From an uncultured Oscillibacter sp. (lineage in GTDB: Bacteria; Bacillota; Clostridia; Oscillospirales; Oscillospiraceae), in assembly GCA_900544105.1 (NCBI GenBank), contig UQUC01000007.1:1-48010 (forward strand): a DNA stretch of 48,010 bases, written 5' to 3'. The position numbers and the translations under genes were made by a program. Shown here one piece after another: positions 42,030 to 48,010 of the stretch. Numbering within the stretch: the stretch's first letter is position 1; each line of letters starts with the position of its first letter. The notes under the pieces were generated by a model that had not been told where the DNA came from, made no database searches, and was given only the letters and a program-made list of their open reading frames with translations.

Positions 42030-43052
42030 ATGTCTATTAAAATCGGTATCAACGGCTTTGGCCGTATCGGCCGTATGGTGTTCCGTGCCTGCCTCGAGCA
42101 TCCCGAGATCGACGTGGTCGGCATCAACGATCTGTGCCCTGCCGATTACCTTGCCTATATGCTCAAGTACGATACGATGCACGGCCGCTGCAAGGCTGAC
42201 ATCGAAAGCCGCGAGAACGCGCTGGTCGTCAACGGTCAGGTCATTCCCGTGTTCAGCGAGAGAGACCCCGCGAACCTGAAGTGGGGCAAGCTCGGCGCGG
42301 AGTATATCGTCGAGTCCACCGGCCTGTTCCTGACGAAGGAAAAGGCTGCCGGCCACATCGCCGCCGGCGCAAAGAAGGTCGTCATGTCCGCGCCGAGCAA
42401 GGACGACACCCCGATGTTCGTCATGGGCGTGAACCATAAGAACTATACCAGCGATATGCAGTTCGTCTCCAACGCGAGCTGCACCACCAACTGCCTCGCC
42501 CCCATTGCCAAGGTCCTGCATGAGAACTTCGGCATCAAGGACGGCCTGATGACGACCATCCATTCGGTCACCGCCACACAGGAGACGGTGGACGGTCCCT
42601 CTCTCAAGGATTGGCGCGGCGGCCGCGCGGCTACCGCGAACATCATCCCCAGCTCCACCGGCGCAGCCCGTGCGGTCGGCAAGGTCATTCCCGAGCTCAA
42701 CGGCAAGCTGACCGGTATGTCCATGCGCGTTCCGACGCTGGACGTTTCCGTCGTTGACCTGACCGTCAACCTCGAGAAGCCCACCACCTACGATGAGATC
42801 TGCGTCGCCATGAAGAAGGCCAGCGAGGGCGAGCTGAAGGGCATCCTCGGCTACACCGACGAGGCCGTCGTTTCCTCCGACTTCCTCGGCGACTCCCGCA
42901 CCTCCATCTTCGACGCCACCGCCGGCATCGCCCTGACCGATACCTTTGTCAAGGTCGTCAGCTGGTACGATAACGAGATCGGCTACTCCAACAAGGTCCT
43001 CGAGCTGATCGAGCACATGTATGAGGTCGATCACGGTCACTCCGCCAAGTAA
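42030..43052 (+). CDS. gapA: Glyceraldehyde-3-phosphate dehydrogenase (type I, NAD-dependent)
   Basis: GapA oxidises glyceraldehyde-3-phosphate to 1,3-bisphosphoglycerate with NAD+ in glycolysis. The 340-residue product has the Rossmann start IGINGFGRIGRMVFRA, the NAD-choosing Asp in GINDLCP (Asp after Asn), the active-site SNASCTTNC with the catalytic Cys (about 152), the base His in TTIHSVTATQ, and SWYDNEIGYSN near the end. ATG 42030 is behind AAGGGAGCG. It stands alone; cggR, pgk and tpi are absent. Codon use is strongly biased, as expected for a highly expressed gene. Confidence 0.97.
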   Translation: MSIKIGINGFGRIGRMVFRACLEHPEIDVVGINDLCPADYLAYMLKYDTMHGRCKADIESRENALVVNGQVIPVFSERDPANLKWGKLGAEYIVESTGLFLTKEKAAGHIAAGAKKVVMSAPSKDDTPMFVMGVNHKNYTSDMQFVSNASCTTNCLAPIAKVLHENFGIKDGLMTTIHSVTATQETVDGPSLKDWRGGRAATANIIPSSTGAARAVGKVIPELNGKLTGMSMRVPTLDVSVVDLTVNLEKPTTYDEICVAMKKASEGELKGILGYTDEAVVSSDFLGDSRTSIFDATAGIALTDTFVKVVSWYDNEIGYSNKVLELIEHMYEVDHGHSAK

Positions 43053-43109
43053 GAGCGGACAATAAGCCAACTTCTGAGAGTTTCCTCCTCTCGTTCGTTG
43101 TAGAAAGAG

Positions 43110-43136
43110 AAAGCGCAGTTTAGGCTGCGTTTTTTC
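43110..43136 (+). terminator. Terminator of gapA
   Basis: Stem AAAGCGCAG / CTGCGTTTT (one G-U pair), 6-base loop, then TTTTC. Confidence 0.75.
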
Positions 43137-43216
43137 TTTTGTGGTTGCATTTGTCACTTTACGCGGCGCGGAAAAGCTGATAAACTGACGAAAACAAAAG
43201 CAAAGAGGTCTTTTCT

Positions 43217-43888
43217 ATGTTTCAGGGCTTTTCGCAGAACGCCATCGACTTCCTTTGGGGCATCAGCCTGAATAACGAGCGGGGCTGGTTCATGGCGCAC
43301 AAGCAGGATTTTACGGACTATGTGGACGTTCCCATGCGCGAGCTGGGGAAGGAGGTCTTTTCCGCGCTGGCGGAGGAATATCCCAAGCAGGACTGGCGGC
43401 TGCACGTCTGCCGCATCTACCGCGACGCGCGGCGGCTGCACGGACGCGGGCCGTACAAGGAGCATCTGTGGTTCACCATCGAGCGGCCGCACGAGCGCTT
43501 TGAGAGCGTGCCCGCGCTCTATTTTGAGCTTGCGCCGAACTGCTACAGCTACGGCTGCGGCTACTGGGACGCGGGGGCGGCGACGATGGCGAAGCTCCGT
43601 GCGCGCATCGACAACGACCCCAGGCCGCTCGAAAGGCTGGCGCGGCGGCTGAATAAATCAAAATTCGTACTCTCCGGCGAGGAATTCAAGCGTCCAAAGG
43701 GCGATGCGGGCAAGCTGCTGAATCCGTGGTACAACCGCAAAAACATTGCCATCGGCTATGACGATAACCCCGAGGGGGTGCTTTTCACGCCGCAGCTCAA
43801 GGACAATGTGCTCGACAGCTTCCGCTTTCTGATGCCGTACTACCAATACCTCGACACGCTCGCCGGCGACATGGAGCCGAACAGGTGA
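43217..43888 (+). CDS. DUF2461 family protein
   Basis: A 223-residue soluble protein of the DUF2461 family (TIGR02453), of unknown function. The family pattern is clear: FSQNAIDFLWGISLNNERGWFMAHKQDFTDYVDVPM at the start, CRIYRDARRLHGRGPYKEHLWFTIER (about 65-90), then a CGYWDAGAATMAKLRARID block and a C-terminal FTPQLKDNVLDSFRFLMPYYQYL. It is preceded by AGAGGTC and a short spacer after the gapA terminator; no clear promoter was found. It ends at a terminator shared with the DUF2812 gene. Confidence 0.85.
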   Translation: MFQGFSQNAIDFLWGISLNNERGWFMAHKQDFTDYVDVPMRELGKEVFSALAEEYPKQDWRLHVCRIYRDARRLHGRGPYKEHLWFTIERPHERFESVPALYFELAPNCYSYGCGYWDAGAATMAKLRARIDNDPRPLERLARRLNKSKFVLSGEEFKRPKGDAGKLLNPWYNRKNIAIGYDDNPEGVLFTPQLKDNVLDSFRFLMPYYQYLDTLAGDMEPNR

Positions 43889-43889
43889 A

Positions 43890-43925
43890 TAAAAGCTGAG
43901 ACGGCGTGAGCCATCTCAGCTTTTT
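43890..43925. terminator. Bidirectional terminator between DUF2461 and DUF2812
   Basis: Arms AAAAGCTGAGA / TCTCAGCTTTT with an inner GGC / GCC step, then TTTTTC on the plus side and TTTTATTC on the minus side. Confidence 0.85.
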
Positions 43926-43927
43926 CA

Positions 43928-45361
43928 TCATTTGCCGAGCGTTTCACCGATCACAGCCATTTGCGCGGCATCGGGTGAGAAGCCGCGCGGATGGAACTCC
44001 ACGATGCGCTGACCGTAGATGAGCAGCCAGGTGTCATATTTTTCGCCGCTATGGGCGTCGCATTCCCGCCACGCCCGGTCGGCGCCCCACGGCGCGGGAT
44101 CGGTCTCGCGGTATTCGATGCCGTAGAGATCTTCTGCGCGCAGCGTGCTTTGGAGGCAGAAGTCGAAGAGCGGGGCGAGCTTCACGTCGATGACGGTGTA
44201 GAACAGCTCCGGCAGCGGCGGGTCATTCTCGTCGCTCCAGCGCACGTCATAGGGGAGCTCCTGACGGTATTCGACCTGTCGGACGAAGACGGAGTCTCCG
44301 CGCTTGAGGGCCTCGCAGGAGTAGCGGGCATAGTCGGTATCGGTCAGGTCCCGCACATAGAGCGGGAGCGTGTCATGGTAGAGGTAGCCGACCTGCGGGC
44401 TGCCGCCGACGGTGTAGGTGTATTCCTCCGCGTTTTTCGGTACGTTGTCAAACCAGCCGCTTGATATGCCGTAGGTCATGACGCCGATCATCAGCATGAC
44501 GGATAACAGGACGGAGCAAAGAACCGTGAGCACTAAGATGAGCCTGCGTTTTTTCGGCGGTACGCTCCTTTTCCACACCTGCTTGCCGACGAGCGCGGAT
44601 CCGCCGACGGGGACGAGCACAACGCCGGTGGAGACGAGAACGATGCACAGACCGGCGCTGCGGAAAAGCAGGGGGATGACCATGAGCGCCCAAAAGACAA
44701 AGATCCAGATCGAGCGCAGGAAGCTCAGCCAGCGGCTCGAGTGGGTGGGGGTGAAGATGCCCAGCTCGCGGGCGTTGCGCTTCGCCTTGCGCAGCCAGAG
44801 CCGGTAGCCGAGCAGCTCAACGCCGAAGAGGAGGATCATGACGAAGATCATCAGCATCATGGTGAGGTCGTAGCCGTCCGCGAGAAAGGCGACCGGATCG
44901 CGCCGCAGCTGCGACACCTGAAGATAGAGCATCGTCGGCAGCATGCAGGCGACCGTGATCGTGTTGCTGAGCGCATAGCCCTTCTTGGCGCGCTCCATCG
45001 TTTCGACCTGCACGACGGCCTCGGTCTCGATGGGCACGGCGTCAAGGTCCTCATTGTAGAAAATGTGCGTGTCGCCGCGCTGCGTAACGATCTGCCAGCC
45101 CGCGCCGGCGCAGTAGTCCCAAAAGGTCAGGTTCTCGTGGTTTGGTTCGTCGGGACAAAAGCTGTCGGTCTTGGGGTAGTAGACCACCGCGAAGCGGAGC
45201 TTTTTCGGCTCGCAGCGGCGGTAGCGCAGGGCGTAGGTGCCGACGGATTCAAGCATCCAGCCGTTGGCGGCCATTTTCTCCAGGTGCCGCTCGAGTCCCG
45301 TGTGGTCGTAGAAGGCGTAGAGGTTCAGTTCCCGCTTCTTGTTCCATCGGTCAGTTCGCAT
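43928..45361 (-). CDS. DUF2812 membrane protein (PadR partner)
   Basis: A 477-residue protein starting MRTDRWNKKRELNLYAFYDH. The N-terminal 120 residues are the DUF2812 domain (YDHTGLERHLEKMAANGWMLESV..., DYCAGAGWQIVTQRGDTHIFY), and at least four membrane helices follow (about 133-320). The last 150 residues are soluble and acidic. DUF2812 genes are commonly found right after a padR gene, as here; the PadR partner probably represses the pair, and the protein may sense or respond to an envelope signal. Function is unknown. The frame is open farther upstream, but ATG 45361 is the first with a good ribosome site (GGGAGGCG); it lies inside the padR gene. Confidence 0.82.
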   Translation of the reverse strand: MRTDRWNKKRELNLYAFYDHTGLERHLEKMAANGWMLESVGTYALRYRRCEPKKLRFAVVYYPKTDSFCPDEPNHENLTFWDYCAGAGWQIVTQRGDTHIFYNEDLDAVPIETEAVVQVETMERAKKGYALSNTITVACMLPTMLYLQVSQLRRDPVAFLADGYDLTMMLMIFVMILLFGVELLGYRLWLRKAKRNARELGIFTPTHSSRWLSFLRSIWIFVFWALMVIPLLFRSAGLCIVLVSTGVVLVPVGGSALVGKQVWKRSVPPKKRRLILVLTVLCSVLLSVMLMIGVMTYGISSGWFDNVPKNAEEYTYTVGGSPQVGYLYHDTLPLYVRDLTDTDYARYSCEALKRGDSVFVRQVEYRQELPYDVRWSDENDPPLPELFYTVIDVKLAPLFDFCLQSTLRAEDLYGIEYRETDPAPWGADRAWRECDAHSGEKYDTWLLIYGQRIVEFHPRGFSPDAAQMAVIGETLGK

Positions 45362-45681
45362 GGCTTGTCGCCTCCCTTCAAAAGTCGCTGGTAATCGTTC
45401 ATCTGCGCCGTCAGACGGTCCATCTCGCCGTGCAGCCGCTCCTCGCCTTTTTCGGTGAGAACGTAGCTGCGGCGGCGGCCCTCGTATTTGGTCTCGACGA
45501 TGTAGCCCTCGGCGGCAAACTGCTCCAAAAGATTGTAGAGCGTGCCGGGGCCGACGCTCACGCGGCCGCTCGTGAGCAGACGGATGCGCTCCATCAGGTC
45601 CATGCCGCAGCATTCCTCCCGCAGGCAGAGGAGGACGTAAAACATCTGCTCGGTGAGCGTCTGAAATTTTTCGCGTGCCAT
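45325..45681 (-). CDS. PadR-family transcriptional repressor
   Basis: A 118-residue winged-helix repressor. The PadR block is complete: FQTLTEQMFYVLLCLREECCGMDLMERIRLLTSGRVSVGPGTLYNLLEQFAAEGYI, then the wing ETKYEGRRRSYVLTEKGEERLHGE, then a C-terminal dimerisation helix. The gene overlaps the DUF2812 gene by 37 bases, so the two are co-translated. Two copies of a 15-base sequence in opposite orientation lie at its promoter and are the likely operators. The ligand is unknown; many members of this group answer to envelope stress or antimicrobials. Confidence 0.9.
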   Translation of the reverse strand: MAREKFQTLTEQMFYVLLCLREECCGMDLMERIRLLTSGRVSVGPGTLYNLLEQFAAEGYIVETKYEGRRRSYVLTEKGEERLHGEMDRLTAQMNDYQRLLKGGDKPCELTDGTRSGN

Positions 45682-45696
45682 TGTACCGCCTCCTTT

Positions 45697-45711
45697 TATC
45701 GATATTCGATA
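45697..45711. promoter_or_regulatory. PadR operator, downstream copy
   Basis: TATCGATATTCGATA, the exact reverse complement of the copy at 45730-45744. It lies just past the transcription start. Confidence 0.65.
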
Positions 45712-45722
45712 TTCTTGAGGAG

Positions 45723-45751
45723 AGTATACTATCGAATATCGATATTGTCAA
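45723..45751 (-). promoter_or_regulatory. Sigma-A promoter of padR-DUF2812 with an operator in its spacer
   Basis: TTGACA (45751-45746, perfect), 17-base spacer, TATACT (45728-45723) on the minus strand. The spacer holds TATCGAATATCGATA (45730-45744), so a bound repressor would block polymerase directly. Confidence 0.85.
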
Positions 45752-45754
45752 GAG

Positions 45755-45788
45755 AAAAAATCGGAGAGCCGTCGGCTTTCCGATTTTT
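45755..45788 (-). terminator. Terminator after the small HTH gene
   Basis: Arms AAAAATCGGA / TCCGATTTTT with an inner GAGCC / GGCTT stem, followed on the minus strand by T residues built into the arm. It separates the HTH gene from the padR promoter. Confidence 0.8.
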
Positions 45789-45791
45789 CAT

Positions 45792-46010
45792 TCAGGCTTT
45801 GTCCTCTTCCCGGTATTCAAGAATATCGCCGGCATCGCAGTTGAGCGCCTCACAGATCGCCGCGAGCGTGGAGAAGCGGATCGCCGTCACCTTGTTGTTC
45901 TTGATCTTGGACAGATTCACGTTGGAGATGCCGACGCGCTCCGCCAGCTCGTTCAGCGACATTTTTCGCTCGACCATCATGCGGTCCAGTCTCAGAATGA
46001 TCTTTCCCAT
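45792..46010 (-). CDS. Small XRE-family regulator (YozG-like)
   Basis: A 72-residue helix-turn-helix protein of the Cro/C1 class with no extra domain: IILRLDRMMVERKMSLNELAERVGISNVNLSKIKNNKVTAIRFSTLAAICEALNCDAGDILEY. The stop-start junction with the DUF2975 gene upstream is immediate (one gene ends where the next begins), so they form one unit. Such small HTH genes paired with DUF2975 are common in Firmicutes, as yozG-like pairs. It probably represses its own promoter through the palindromes upstream. Confidence 0.85.
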   Translation of the reverse strand: MGKIILRLDRMMVERKMSLNELAERVGISNVNLSKIKNNKVTAIRFSTLAAICEALNCDAGDILEYREEDKA

Positions 46011-46571
46011 TTACACAAGCCCTTCCACATCTTGTTCCAGCTCCACGCCGCGCGCAAAGAACTGCGTCAGGCAGAGGATCACGAGACCCATGGAGAAGCC
46101 GTAGAGCCGAACGCTCGTTTCGACGGTATCGGTGCCGAGGATCAGGCGGCACACGGTGCTCAGCGCAAGCCCCGCGAGCGGAATGGAGATGGCGAAAATG
46201 CCGATCTCGCGGAGCATACGGATATTATCCGCCTGAAAAACCGTGCTGCTCTCTGACCGCCTGATGATAAGGTAGAGATTGCGGAAGATCATCGCCATGA
46301 GGGAAGGAAGCACGACGGCTGCGGCAAAATACAGAAGCATTGCCCGCATATCAATGCCGTTCGCGGTCGGTACGCTGAACTCAAAGCCGAGGACGCTGAG
46401 CTCCAATCGACCGGTACGGATCGATCCCGCCAGAGCGTCCGCGAGAAATGTGCGGTCCGCAAACGAGTATATTCCGGCTGTGAGCATGAGAGCGGCCGTC
46501 ATCCAATAGCCGAGCTCTGTAAATTTTGTGATGATCTTGGCCGCCTTGACGATCCAACGGTTCCACTTCAT
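46011..46571 (-). CDS. DUF2975 membrane protein
   Basis: A 186-residue protein with four hydrophobic segments: about 22-40 (YWMTAALMLTAGIYSFAD), 77-98 (AMLLYFAAAVVLPSLMAMIFRNL), 122-143 (GIFAISIPLAGLALSTVCRLIL) and 155-172 (LYGFSMGLVILCLTQFFARG). The match to DUF2975 is by layout and by the NLYLIIRRSESSTVFQADNIRMLREIG segment between helices 2 and 3. Function is unknown; its HTH partner follows directly. GAGGAGG lies before ATG 46571. Confidence 0.82.
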   Translation of the reverse strand: MKWNRWIVKAAKIITKFTELGYWMTAALMLTAGIYSFADRTFLADALAGSIRTGRLELSVLGFEFSVPTANGIDMRAMLLYFAAAVVLPSLMAMIFRNLYLIIRRSESSTVFQADNIRMLREIGIFAISIPLAGLALSTVCRLILGTDTVETSVRLYGFSMGLVILCLTQFFARGVELEQDVEGLV

Positions 46572-46604
46572 TTTTCCGACCTCCTCAAGATGCTTGATGA
46601 GGAC

Positions 46605-46633
46605 AGTATAACCGCCGAGTATTTGTTTGTCAA
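46605..46633 (-). promoter_or_regulatory. Sigma-A promoter of DUF2975-HTH
   Basis: TTGACA (46633-46628, perfect), 17-base spacer, TATACT (46610-46605) on the minus strand. Confidence 0.85.
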
Positions 46634-46640
46634 TATATTT

Positions 46641-46676
46641 TTATCGTTTTACGATAAATTATATATGATTATCATA
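46641..46676. promoter_or_regulatory. Two palindromes upstream of the DUF2975-HTH promoter
   Basis: TTATCGT-TTT-ACGATAA (46641-46657) and TATGAT-T-ATCATA (46664-46676), both just upstream of the -35 box, in a very AT-rich stretch. Likely regulator sites. Confidence 0.55.
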
Positions 46677-46698
46677 AAATCATCACGCGGATATAGGC

Positions 46699-46726
46699 AA
46701 AGCCCCCGACCGCAGCCGGGGGCTTT
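46699..46726 (-). terminator. Terminator after guaA
   Basis: 10-bp stem AAAGCCCCCG / CGGGGGCTTT with 8-base loop; followed on the minus strand by GCCTATAT, so the U-run is the arm's own TTT. Confidence 0.65.
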
Positions 46727-46759
46727 GAGAAAAGAGCGTTAAATTGATTGGACGGTCGG

Positions 46760-48010
46760 TCACTCCAGCTCCACCGTGGCGGGGGGCTTGGAGGTGACGT
46801 CGTAGAGGATGCGGTTGACGCCCTTGACCTCGTTCACGATGCGGCGGGAGACGGTGTCGAGCAGCTCCCACGGCAGACGCGAAAAGTCGGCGGTCATGAA
46901 GTCCTGTGTCTCTACCGCGCGCAGCGCGATGGCGTAGTCATAGGTGCGCTCGTCGCCCATGACGCCGACCGAGCGCAGGTTCGTGAGCGCGGCGAAATAC
47001 TGGTTGATGCTGCGCTCAAGGCCCGCCTTGGCGACCTCCTCGCGGAAGATGGCGTCCGCCTCGCGGACGATGGCGAGCTTCTCCTCGGTGATGTCGCCGA
47101 TGACGCGGATGGCAAGGCCCGGGCCGGGGAAGGGCTGACGCCAGACAAGACTTTCGGGCAGGCCGAGCTCGATGCCGAGCTGGCGCACCTCGTCCTTGAA
47201 GAGACGGCGCAGGGGTTCGATGATCTCCTTGAAGTCCACATAGTCCGGCAGGCCGCCCACGTTGTGGTGGCTCTTGATGACGGCGGCGTCGCCGGTGCCG
47301 GACTCGATCACATCGGGATAGATGGTGCCCTGGACCAGGTAATCCACCTGGCCGATCTTTTTGGCCTCCGCCTCAAAGACACGGATGAATTCCTCCCCGA
47401 TGATCTTCCGCTTGCGCTCCGGCTCGCTGACGCCGGAGAGTTTGGAGAGGAACAGCTCCTCCGCGTTGGCCCGGACGAAGTTGATGTCCCACTTTTTGAA
47501 GGCCTCCTCCACCTCGTCGCCCTCGTTCAGGCGCATGAGACCGTGGTCCACAAAGACGCAGGTGAGCTGATTGCCCACGGCCTCGGCCAGGAGGGCGGCC
47601 ACCACGGAGGAGTCCACGCCGCCCGACAATCCCAGGATCACGCGGTCGCCGCCCACCTGCGCGCGGATGACCTTGAGCGACTCGCGCGCACGCCGGTCGA
47701 AGTTGCTGGGGAACGCCTCGCCCACCAATTCGAGCAGCAGCGCCTCGATGGCGATGTCGCAGGCCACGTCCCAGGGCTGGCGCAGCACCGAGTACAGCAT
47801 GAACGGGTGCCGGAATATGCAGTGGAACAGGCAGTGGATGACGTCGCGCACCACCTCGTTCGGCGAGAGCTTGAAGCGGGCCACCACGTACTCGGGGTCG
47901 TAGTACAGCTTTACGCCGTCGCTGGCAATGCCGTACACGTCGAAGCTCGGCACGAGCGGCATGCGCCACAGCGCCCGGTCGAGGAAGCGGAACCGCACGG
48001 CCAACGACGT
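46760..48010 (-). CDS. guaA: GMP synthase C-terminal part in frame with an unrelated N-terminal fragment (probable chimera)
   Basis: Residues 1-105 or so (to the right edge) belong to another family (next entry); from about 47680 leftward the protein is GuaA, which aminates XMP to GMP. The GuaA part starts at the PP-loop VILGLSGGVDSSVVAALLAE, continues with VFVDHGLMRLNEGDEVEEAF, the dimerisation block LVWRQPFPGPGLAIRVIGDI and the normal C-terminal end RILYDVTSKPPATVELE. The glutamine amidotransferase domain of about 190 residues, present in normal bacterial GuaA, is missing. No start codon for a free-standing synthetase is seen before the PP-loop. The frame continues off the window. A lone ATP-pyrophosphatase subunit of archaeal type is unlikely because the preceding residues are foreign. 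Confidence 0.8.
   Translation of the reverse strand, partial: TSLAVRFRFLDRALWRMPLVPSFDVYGIASDGVKLYYDPEYVVARFKLSPNEVVRDVIHCLFHCIFRHPFMLYSVLRQPWDVACDIAIEALLLELVGEAFPSNFDRRARESLKVIRAQVGGDRVILGLSGGVDSSVVAALLAEAVGNQLTCVFVDHGLMRLNEGDEVEEAFKKWDINFVRANAEELFLSKLSGVSEPERKRKIIGEEFIRVFEAEAKKIGQVDYLVQGTIYPDVIESGTGDAAVIKSHHNVGGLPDYVDFKEIIEPLRRLFKDEVRQLGIELGLPESLVWRQPFPGPGLAIRVIGDITEEKLAIVREADAIFREEVAKAGLERSINQYFAALTNLRSVGVMGDERTYDYAIALRAVETQDFMTADFSRLPWELLDTVSRRIVNEVKGVNRILYDVTSKPPATVELE
47680..48010 (-). other. N-terminal fragment of a DUF2201/VWA-like metallopeptidase-type protein fused to GuaA
   Basis: About 110 residues with the DUF2201 pattern: VRFRFLDRALWRMPLVPSF, VYGIASDGVKLYYDPEYV, the metal-type motif VIHCLFHCIFRHPF (HxxxH), and PWDVACDIAIEALLLELV. 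DUF2201 proteins normally go on to a VWA-like C-terminal domain and pair with a MoxR ATPase. Here the text changes to GuaA at roughly 47650-47690. Codon use (GAC, CGC, CTG/CTC, few A or T third positions) is more extreme than in the neighbours, as in high-GC Actinobacteria or Coriobacteria. Open to the window edge, so the true start is outside. Confidence 0.7.

Noticed and set aside
41793..43157. 454-codon frame antisense to gapA
   Set aside because: Shadow frame; gapA is beyond doubt and the antisense frame would run through its promoter.
45361..45751. Extension of the DUF2812 protein by 130 residues
   Set aside because: It overlaps padR in another frame, has low-complexity Arg/Pro composition and no ribosome site.
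1..48010. CRISPR array, transposase, integrase, prophage or restriction genes
   Set aside because: No spaced direct repeats and no such protein motifs were seen on either strand.

Overview
The window looks like chromosomal DNA of a Gram-positive anaerobe of the class Clostridia, most likely an Oscillospiraceae-type gut bacterium; the genus cannot be fixed from sequence alone. The reasons are high-GC coding sequence with strong GGAGG-type ribosome sites, sigma-A promoters, pyruvate phosphate dikinase, ECF-type thiamine uptake, RicT, SepF and DivIVA, a two-subunit GlgC/GlgD ADP-glucose pyrophosphorylase, a type III glutamine synthetase, a single-cluster ferredoxin and an SLH-anchored surface protein.

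Layout. 1-8.1 kb (minus strand): 5' end of ppdK, a TPP-riboswitch-controlled thiT, a HAD phosphatase, holB-ricT, a dicarboxylate/amino-acid symporter, and an amino-acid racemase with a TSUP permease. 8.2-17.0 kb (plus): a complete glycogen operon glgB-glgC-glgD-glgA-glgP behind one strong promoter; GlgA carries a long histone-H1-like tail. 17.1-18.1 kb: an sdpR-sdpI pair with two palindromic operators flanking its promoter. 18.2-20.3 kb (minus): type III glutamine synthetase. 20.5-26.5 kb (plus): DUF1846, miaA, hfq, an HlyD-like protein, yggS, sepF and divIVA, linking tRNA modification, RNA chaperoning and cell division. 26.6-30.5 kb: HAD phosphatase, XRE regulator, a decayed gene and lepA. 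30.6-33.7 kb (minus): a 1021-residue secreted phosphodiester glycosidase with three SLH repeats. 33.9-35.2 kb: ferredoxin, tRNA-Met, tRNA-Glu and tRNA-Val, then an AT-rich patch and a small membrane protein.

From about 35.3 kb the base and codon style changes (more GCG/CGC and CTC). This part holds a MoxR-type AAA ATPase with a VWA protein, a membrane-anchored HTH protein divergent from a 25-codon gene, mnmA with a kinase-like protein that lacks the phospho-acceptor histidine, gapA, DUF2461, PadR-DUF2812 and HTH-DUF2975. Both of the last two pairs have clear operator palindromes at their promoters.

The right end (46.76-48.01 kb) is one open frame joining the ATP-pyrophosphatase part of GMP synthase to the start of an unrelated DUF2201-type metallopeptidase-like protein. 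It is most simply read as a chimeric assembly join, and the compositional step near 35.3 kb could be another. No CRISPR array, transposase or prophage module was seen. I found no complete new defence-type system; the best candidates for something undescribed are the GlgA tail, the AAA/VWA pair, the HTH-membrane protein with its divergent mini-gene, and the histidine-less kinase.
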